This document shows positions 62,248-64,000 of a stretch of 64,000 nt of DNA, piece after piece. Source of the stretch: Pseudomonadota bacterium. GTDB taxonomy: Bacteria; Bdellovibrionota_C; UBA2361; SZUA-149; DAOLCO01. The translations under genes and the position numbers were made by a program. Under the pieces are notes generated by a model that ran no database searches, had not been told where the DNA came from, and was given only the letters and a program-made list of their open reading frames with translations. Numbering within the stretch: the first letter of the stretch is position 1; each line of letters opens with the position of its first letter. The stretch lies in NCBI GenBank assembly GCA_027487795.1, contig JAIYCX010000037.1, positions 48,394-112,393 on the forward strand. Reading direction: 5' to 3'.

Positions 62248-62961
62248 ATGCAAATTATGAGAAGTTCGATTGGGAATTTCACGTTTGATCAAAATCAAAT
62301 CGTGTTAGATTCCGAAACTATTCTAAGCTTATTTAAGCTTGGTATACAGCTTAAAATAAAAAACAGCTACCAGGGGGGAACCGAGGGCATAAGATTTGGA
62401 ACTAGTGAGTCGATAAAGATCTCCAACTGGATTTGGTGCCTTCTGTTTGAGTCTGTAATGAAGAACATAAGCAAAAATCCTATTCGTTTAGGAACTGCAA
62501 TTGATAGTGGAAATCCTGATGTTCAGCTTTATTACAGTTTTGCTTGCCTTCTGCACAAAGAATCTAATTTGGAGTTTTCGATACCCCTACCTCTTCTTGG
62601 AAAAAGGGCATTGTCGTCTATTTTGCTTTATGGAAAATCAAAAAGTGCGGCTAATATGAGGCTCGATCGCTATCATGGAGAGTTGAATGATTGGATTATC
62701 TCAAAAATCATTTATCAAATTTCTCATTCTGCACTCGTGCCAGAATGGGCGATTGAAAATCCCTACAGGTCTTTTCCTAACTTCATTCCCGATACGTATC
62801 CAGAAACGTACCCGGGTAAGACAGACGCTTGGAAAAGAGGTCGGGGAGAGTTTAACGAAGATTCACCCTACTCAAAAGCCATGGACTTGGCACAGTGGCG
62901 AGCGGCGACAGTAGAATTTCTTGCCGACCAAGAGGATATCGACAGCGGAAACGAATATTGA
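62248..62961 (+). CDS. Hypothetical protein, 237 aa, behind a structured leader
   Basis: I do not recognise it. It is soluble, with WIWCLLFESVMKNISKN, a LLGKRALSSILLYGKSKS region and a tail with many acidic residues (EDIDSGNEY). The codon choice is somewhat richer in G/C near the end than elsewhere in the window. AAGGAAG 5 nt upstream of the ATG supports the start. It lies between the two GIY-YIG fragments. Confidence 0.6.
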   Translation: MQIMRSSIGNFTFDQNQIVLDSETILSLFKLGIQLKIKNSYQGGTEGIRFGTSESIKISNWIWCLLFESVMKNISKNPIRLGTAIDSGNPDVQLYYSFACLLHKESNLEFSIPLPLLGKRALSSILLYGKSKSAANMRLDRYHGELNDWIISKIIYQISHSALVPEWAIENPYRSFPNFIPDTYPETYPGKTDAWKRGRGEFNEDSPYSKAMDLAQWRAATVEFLADQEDIDSGNEY

Positions 62962-62991
62962 TATCTTCGTTAGTTAAAATGTTTTCATTTC

Positions 62992-63030
62992 GCTCCCTAG
63001 GTATTTATATATCTAGGGGGCTTTCCTTTC
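62992..63030 (+). terminator. Terminator after the 237-aa gene
   Basis: GCTCCCTAG / CTAGGGGGC (62992-63000 and 63013-63021), one G-U pair, followed by TTTCCTTTCTTT. Confidence 0.6.
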
Positions 63031-63066
63031 TTTACTCTTCTTTTATAATTATTTTATATCCATCAC

Positions 63067-63131
63067 CTGCAAATATTCTCGATTATCTTCGATAATAGGG
63101 TATGAAATATGTTTATGTTTTGAAGAGTTTA
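63067..63131 (+). repeat. 65-bp repeat, copy B
   Basis: Matches copy A at 61664-61728 with five substitutions and no length change. Together the copies flank 1.3 kb containing the structured leader and 237-aa gene. Confidence 0.88.
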
Positions 63132-63206
63132 AAATTCAAAGAACAAAGATACACTGGATTTACTTCCGATCTAAAGGCACATTTGAAGCGCCATAATTGG
63201 GAATGA
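63102..63206 (+). pseudogene. GIY-YIG endonuclease fragment B (34 aa)
   Basis: ATG 63102 gives MKYVYVLKSLKFKEQRYTGF, then TSDLKAHLKRHNWE and a stop. The GIY-YIG start (YVYVL...YTGFTSDLK..L..H) is clear but the catalytic remainder is missing. It may be a decayed homing-type or UPF0213-like gene. Confidence 0.75.
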
Positions 63207-63449
63207 CATATCCTGTTCTATATACAGATGTTTTCTTCTAGTCGTATTCCATATCTATCCCCAAATATCCCCCTAATATCGCTGGCTCTTAGTGGATGTT
63301 ATTGGTCGAGAATGTACTGTGATTAGATAAAATGCTAATTAATTGTCACAATTTGAGTCTTTTTTATCATAATCAACAAGAAATAGGGTGATAGTATTTT
63401 GCCTAGTATTTGTTCCTTAAAATTCTAATCTGGGTAAATTTAAAAATCT

Positions 63450-63488
63450 AATTCTCTGCAATACTATCAGAAGATATTGCCGAGAATT
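63450..63488 (+). other. Strong hairpin, unknown role
   Basis: AATTCTC-t-GCAATA paired with TATTGC-c-GAGAATT over 7+6 bp with an 11-nt loop. An overlapping inverted pair TGATAGTAT (63389-63397)/ATACTATCA (63461-63469) could compete with it. Confidence 0.5.
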
Positions 63489-63580
63489 GGTGGGTATAAT
63501 TTTAAAAGGTTTTTATTGCAATAGTGGCTATCTCCTCATTCAAGACTTCATTGGAAAAATAAAAGTTAAGTTGTCATCAT

Positions 63581-63623
63581 TGAGAAGCCTAAAGGTGAAT
63601 TAAATTCACTTCTAGGCTTCTCA
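63581..63623 (+). repeat. 21-bp near-perfect inverted repeat upstream of a small gene
   Basis: TGAGAAGCCTAAAGGTGAAT... (63581-63601) pairs with 63603-63623 (one G-U, one mismatch). It lies 36 bp before the 63659 ATG and has no T-tract, so a regulatory or IS-end role is possible. Confidence 0.7.
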
Positions 63624-63658
63624 GTAAACGTCAACTTTCTATTTGAATGAGGGAAAAA

Positions 63659-63988
63659 ATGAGTCAAGTTAGAACTTTCGAAGATCGAATTCGGGAAATT
63701 AAAGCAAAAACTCCTAATGGAAACTGGAGTCTTTGCCAATTTATGGGTGTGACTGAGCGGGAAGTGCTCGTTGCACAAACCGTCCATGCATCTGTTAATA
63801 ACCTAGACGGAAAGCCTAAGGAAGCCTATTCTATCAGGGGAAATGGAGTTTTCTCTCGTGGCAGAAATGGACTCGTGGATAACCTAGATGTTCAAATGAA
63901 AAAGCAACACCCCGAGCAACCGTTATTACTTACTAAATTATATGTGTATCCAAGAACTCTAATCAGAGCTTTTGAATATTTATATTAA
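63659..63988 (+). CDS. Hypothetical protein, 109 aa
   Basis: The start is taken as ATG 63659 after GAGGG; ATG 63647 is also in frame. The chain MSQVRTFEDRIREIKAKTPNG... is soluble, with GVTEREVLVAQTVHASVNNLD and a C-terminal LTKLYVYPRTLIRAFEYLY. No family recognised. It lies at the right edge of the accessory region. Confidence 0.5.
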   Translation: MSQVRTFEDRIREIKAKTPNGNWSLCQFMGVTEREVLVAQTVHASVNNLDGKPKEAYSIRGNGVFSRGRNGLVDNLDVQMKKQHPEQPLLLTKLYVYPRTLIRAFEYLY

Positions 63989-64000
63989 TAGTAAGTTAAC

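Overview
The window is AT-rich chromosomal DNA from a Gram-negative, respiring bacterium. Evidence for this is complex I genes (nuoC, nuoD, nuoI), an OmpA-type lipoprotein/OMP, beta-barrel and periplasmic proteins, a Tat-exported superoxide dismutase, a Hsp33 chaperone and a VKOR-DsbA thiol oxidase. TTG and GTG starts are common and Arg is mostly AGA. The mix of a Bacteroidota-style PurM, MopE-like calcium repeats, orphan flagellar-export-like proteins and Tad-type pseudopilins would fit a delta-proteobacteria-like lineage (for example Bdellovibrionota or SAR324), but the sequence alone does not settle the taxonomy.

Layout. 1-6.8 kb: nuoD (cut by the window edge) and nuoC, divergent from yajQ-purM, then an outer-membrane barrel and small conserved genes ending in a stand-alone FlhB-C-like protein. 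7-11.9 kb: ahcY, a large FliK-like protein, sppA and an orphan OmpR-type response regulator. 12-15.8 kb: a tightly overlapping run of small envelope genes (zinc-finger protein, 45-aa membrane peptide, DUF5666-like and prealbumin-like secreted proteins, a PDZ-like lipoprotein), a membrane VOC protein and a VKOR-DsbA fusion. 16-19.4 kb: a 1136-aa secreted protein with alternating calcium-binding repeats. 19.5-25.2 kb: an operon-like series of photolyase, Hsp33, Nudix, UvrD-type helicase and periplasmic glutaredoxin, which reads as oxidative/DNA damage care. 25.2-38.7 kb: mainly housekeeping genes (cystathionine beta-synthase, dprA, adenosine-deaminase-like, pyk, two MerR-like regulators, ompA-like, rhodanese, iscA/erpA-like, valS). 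38.8-44.8 kb: a secreted/unknown protein and three TadE/TadG-like proteins. 44.9-55.7 kb: nuoI, a DsbA-like isomerase, rsmE, RDD protein, Tat-SOD, sugar transferase, PH-domain, M23 and ACT proteins, GNAT, TerB-like, HPF-like, LysR/NhaR-like and a TrkA-type K+ channel.

55.7-64 kb is an accessory region. It holds a trypsin-like protease, a RAYT (Y1) transposase next to its REP/REPIN-like repeats, a run of small orphan secreted or membrane genes, a perfect 45-bp palindrome, an HNH nuclease fused to RsiV/PdaC-type domains (DUF4163/DUF3298), a decayed tyrosine integrase, two GIY-YIG nuclease fragments within a 65-bp duplicated repeat, and an unknown 237-aa gene behind a highly structured leader that can sequester its ribosome binding site. 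The HNH-DUF3298 fusion, the structured leader and the RAYT/REPIN set are the parts most worth following up.

Functional links: ahcY and the cystathionine beta-synthase form two steps of homocysteine disposal. The photolyase, Hsp33, Tat-SOD, VKOR-DsbA and glutaredoxin genes form a redox-protection theme. rhodanese and IscA-like genes are side by side and suggest sulfur/Fe-S handling.
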